Positions 6,252-7,911 of a stretch of 7,911 nucleotides of DNA are shown here, one piece after another. Under the pieces are notes generated by a model. It saw only the letters and a list, made by a program, of their open reading frames with translations, did no database searches and had not been told where the DNA came from. How positions within the stretch are numbered: the first letter of the stretch is position 1; every line of letters begins with the position of its first letter. The stretch is taken from assembly GCA_023415525.1 (NCBI GenBank), contig JAEZKI010000060.1, forward strand, positions 1 to 7,911. Direction: 5' to 3'. This stretch comes from Bacillota bacterium. GTDB taxonomy: Bacteria; Bacillota; Clostridia; Lachnospirales; Cellulosilyticaceae. The translations under genes and the position numbers were made by a program.

Positions 6252-6546
6252 GCAATGAAAAGAAGAGTAAGCCTATATATTCTTTCAAAGAGAGCTTCGG
6301 GAGCTGAAAAGAAGCAAAGAAGGATAAGCTGAAGATGGTCTTGGAGTGGTGCACCGACGACGGAGTGGTCTAGGCTGCAACGGGTTCGCCTGTTATAGCG
6401 AGAGAGTATACCCATTAAATAGCCAATAAGCTATAGGGTGGCGTACTTCATAAGGCTTATGCTGTGAAGCATAGGTGAATTAGAGTGGAACCACGAGCGT
6501 AAATAGACCTCGTCTCTATAACACATGTTATAGTGACGAGTTTTTT
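6252..6546 (+). promoter_or_regulatory. T-box riboswitch controlling metG
   Basis: Leader that senses uncharged tRNA and lets transcription continue into the synthetase gene. Stem I spans about 6252-6352. Its specifier loop has AGAGTA (6264-6269) opposite GAAGATGG (6331-6338), closed by AAGA/TCTT (6260-6263/6339-6342) below and AGC/GCT (6270-6272/6328-6330) above. The arm contains TTCTTT/AAAGAA (6280-6285/6316-6321) and the conserved AGAGAGC. The specifier is read as ATG (6335-6337), agreeing with the downstream gene; shifting one base would give GAT (Asp). Further hairpins are a UUCG-capped stem (6374-6399), one at 6405-6447 and one at 6447-6479. The antiterminator is TAGAG (6481-6485), bulge TGGAACC (6486-6492), ACGAG (6493-6497), pairing with CTCGT-CTCTA (6509-6518). 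Bases 6509-6518 are shared with the terminator, giving the expected mutually exclusive switch. Confidence 0.93.
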
Positions 6547-6551
6547 GTTTT
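6509..6551 (+). terminator. T-box conditional terminator
   Basis: CTCGTCTCTATAA (6509-6521) pairs with TTATAGTGACGAG (6528-6540) with a single T-T mismatch and a CACATG loop. TTTTTTGTTTTT follows. The left arm is the strand captured by the antiterminator when uncharged tRNA binds. Confidence 0.93.
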
Positions 6552-6634
6552 TATCAATTTAATGGCTATCTCACAAGGTAAGAGTTAATTAAAAGGCTCT
6601 ATGAAAGAAGTTAAAAAAAATTAGGAGGAAAAAA
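6552..6634 (+). other. Leader between T-box terminator and metG
   Basis: AT-rich untranslated stretch with no gene or convincing stem. It ends in AGGAGG (6623-6628), 6 bases before the ATG of metG. Confidence 0.6.
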
Positions 6635-7911
6635 ATGAGTAAACCAAGTTTTTACATTACCACACCTATTTATTACCCAAGTAACAAGTTACACATTGGA
6701 CATTCCTATACTACTGTAGCAGCAGATGCGATGGCACGTTATAAACGTCTTCGTGGCTATGACGTTATGTTCTTAACAGGAACAGATGAACATGGTCAAA
6801 AAATTGAAAGACGTGCTGCAGAAGAGGGGGTTACTCCACAGGCATTTGTGGATAACATTGTAGACTGGATCAAGGCATTGTGGAAAACAATGGACATTAG
6901 CTACGATCAATTTATTCGTACGACAGATAAGTCACATCAAGACACTGTACAAAAAATCTTTAAGAAGTTATATGACCAAGGAGATATTTATAAAAGTGAA
7001 TATGAAGGTCTTTATTGTACGCCTTGTGAAACCTTCTTTACAGAGCACCAATTAGTAGATGGGAAATGTCCTGACTGTGGTAGAGCAGTTGAAAAAGTAA
7101 AAGAAGAATCTTACTTCTTTAAGCTTTCAAAGTACCAAGATAGACTGATTCAATATATAGAAGAGCACCCTGATTTTATCCAACCTCAAACAAGACAAAA
7201 TGAAATGCTGAATAACTTTTTGCGTCCAGGATTGGAAGACCTTTGCGTTTCGCGTACTTCTTTTAAGTGGGGGATTCCAGTAGAATTTGACCCAGGTCAT
7301 GTTGTTTATGTCTGGTTAGATGCCCTTTCAAACTATATTTCTGCTCTTGGTTATCTTCAAGAGGAGGATAGCAAGTTCAAAAAGTACTGGCCAGCAGATG
7401 TTCATTTAGTAGGTAAAGAAATTGTTCGTTTCCATACCATTATATGGCCAGCCATGCTTATGGCTATGGATTTACCTCTGCCTAAGCAAGTCTTTGGACA
7501 TGGTTGGTTAATCATCAATGGAGGCAAAATGAGTAAGTCTCAAGGGACAGTTGTGGACCCTAGTGTATTAGTAGGGCGTTATGGGAGTGATGCCATTCGT
7601 TATTTCTTACTTCGTGAAATAGCCTTTGGTCAAGATGGTAACTTCTCTAATGAAGCCCTTATTTCACGTATTAATTCTGACCTGGCTAATGACTTAGGGA
7701 ACCTGACTTCTCGTACAGTGGCCATGATTGAAAAGTATTTTGGTACTTTGCCAGAGGAACAAGAAGGCAACACTTTTGATGCAGATATAGAACGTGTCAT
7801 CAAAGAACAAGTGGCAAAAATGGAAGGCAATATGGAAAAACTCTTCTTTAATAATGCCTTAGAAGATATATGGGTTATTATTAGACGTATGAATAAATAT
7901 ATTGATGAAAC
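6635..7911 (+). CDS. metG: Methionyl-tRNA synthetase, partial (N-terminal 425 residues)
   Basis: Class I aminoacyl-tRNA synthetase that charges tRNA-Met using ATP and methionine in the cytosol. It starts at ATG 6635-6637 with AGGAGG 6 bases upstream and is open to the right edge. Visible features are: [18 protein letters not shown] with the HIGH motif at residues 20-23; GTDEHGQKI at 49-57; a four-Cys zinc knuckle with C128-x2-C131 and C145-x2-C148; [11 protein letters not shown] at 224-234; [18 protein letters not shown] at 287-304 with the KMSKS loop at 298-302; then the start of the helical anticodon-binding domain from about 345. Related MetG proteins have about 640-660 residues, so the rest of the anticodon domain and any C-terminal tRNA-binding domain lie outside. 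Expression should rise when uncharged tRNA-Met accumulates, through the upstream T-box. No frameshift or missing catalytic motif is seen. Confidence 0.97.
   Translation, partial: MSKPSFYITTPIYYPSNKLHIGHSYTTVAADAMARYKRLRGYDVMFLTGTDEHGQKIERRAAEEGVTPQAFVDNIVDWIKALWKTMDISYDQFIRTTDKSHQDTVQKIFKKLYDQGDIYKSEYEGLYCTPCETFFTEHQLVDGKCPDCGRAVEKVKEESYFFKLSKYQDRLIQYIEEHPDFIQPQTRQNEMLNNFLRPGLEDLCVSRTSFKWGIPVEFDPGHVVYVWLDALSNYISALGYLQEEDSKFKKYWPADVHLVGKEIVRFHTIIWPAMLMAMDLPLPKQVFGHGWLIINGGKMSKSQGTVVDPSVLVGRYGSDAIRYFLLREIAFGQDGNFSNEALISRINSDLANDLGNLTSRTVAMIEKYFGTLPEEQEGNTFDADIERVIKEQVAKMEGNMEKLFFNNALEDIWVIIRRMNKYIDE

Noticed and set aside
6218..6415. 65-residue open frame on the minus strand
   Set aside because: It lies entirely antisense to the T-box leader, whose structure fully explains the sequence, and it has no ribosome binding site.
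7630..7830. 66-residue open frame antisense to metG
   Set aside because: It is the reverse complement of conserved synthetase coding sequence with no independent support.

Overview
The window looks like chromosomal DNA of a low-GC Firmicute, most likely a spore-forming Clostridia member near Lachnospirales. This is inferred from AT-rich sequence, strong AGGAGG ribosome binding sites, frequent TTG/GTG starts, a tRNA-sensing T-box leader, a SpoVB-type flippase and an SLH-domain surface protein whose style is common in that group. I cannot name a genus from sequence alone.

Layout. (1) 1-2534, minus strand: an IMP dehydrogenase gene read from its own sigma-A promoter, followed 71 bases downstream by a SpoVB/MATE-like flippase gene that runs off the left edge. 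(2) 2695-3255, plus strand: a 186-residue protein I do not recognise, divergent from the IMP dehydrogenase gene. The shared intergenic region holds the IMP dehydrogenase promoter and a perfect 12-bp inverted repeat. (3) 3257-3326: two hairpins between convergent genes, the first a clear terminator. (4) 3346-5931, minus strand: an 861-residue secreted protein with three C-terminal SLH domains. (5) 5932-6634: a 703-base divergent intergenic region with an SLH-gene promoter and structured 5' leader on the minus strand, and a probable promoter plus a complete T-box riboswitch on the plus strand. (6) 6635 to the right edge, plus strand: the first 425 codons of methionyl-tRNA synthetase, controlled by that T-box.

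The genes are mostly housekeeping or cell-surface functions and do not form one pathway. I found no defence system, mobile element, CRISPR array, tRNA or rRNA gene, and no convincing new multi-gene system. The points most worth a second look are: the IMP dehydrogenase, which is of the unusual Tritrichomonas foetus-like type rather than the common bacterial type; the T-box, whose acceptor-pairing bulge (UGGA) does not match the usual tRNA-Met end; the unrecognised 186-residue protein with an inverted repeat in its leader; and the modular Cys/His-rich surface protein.
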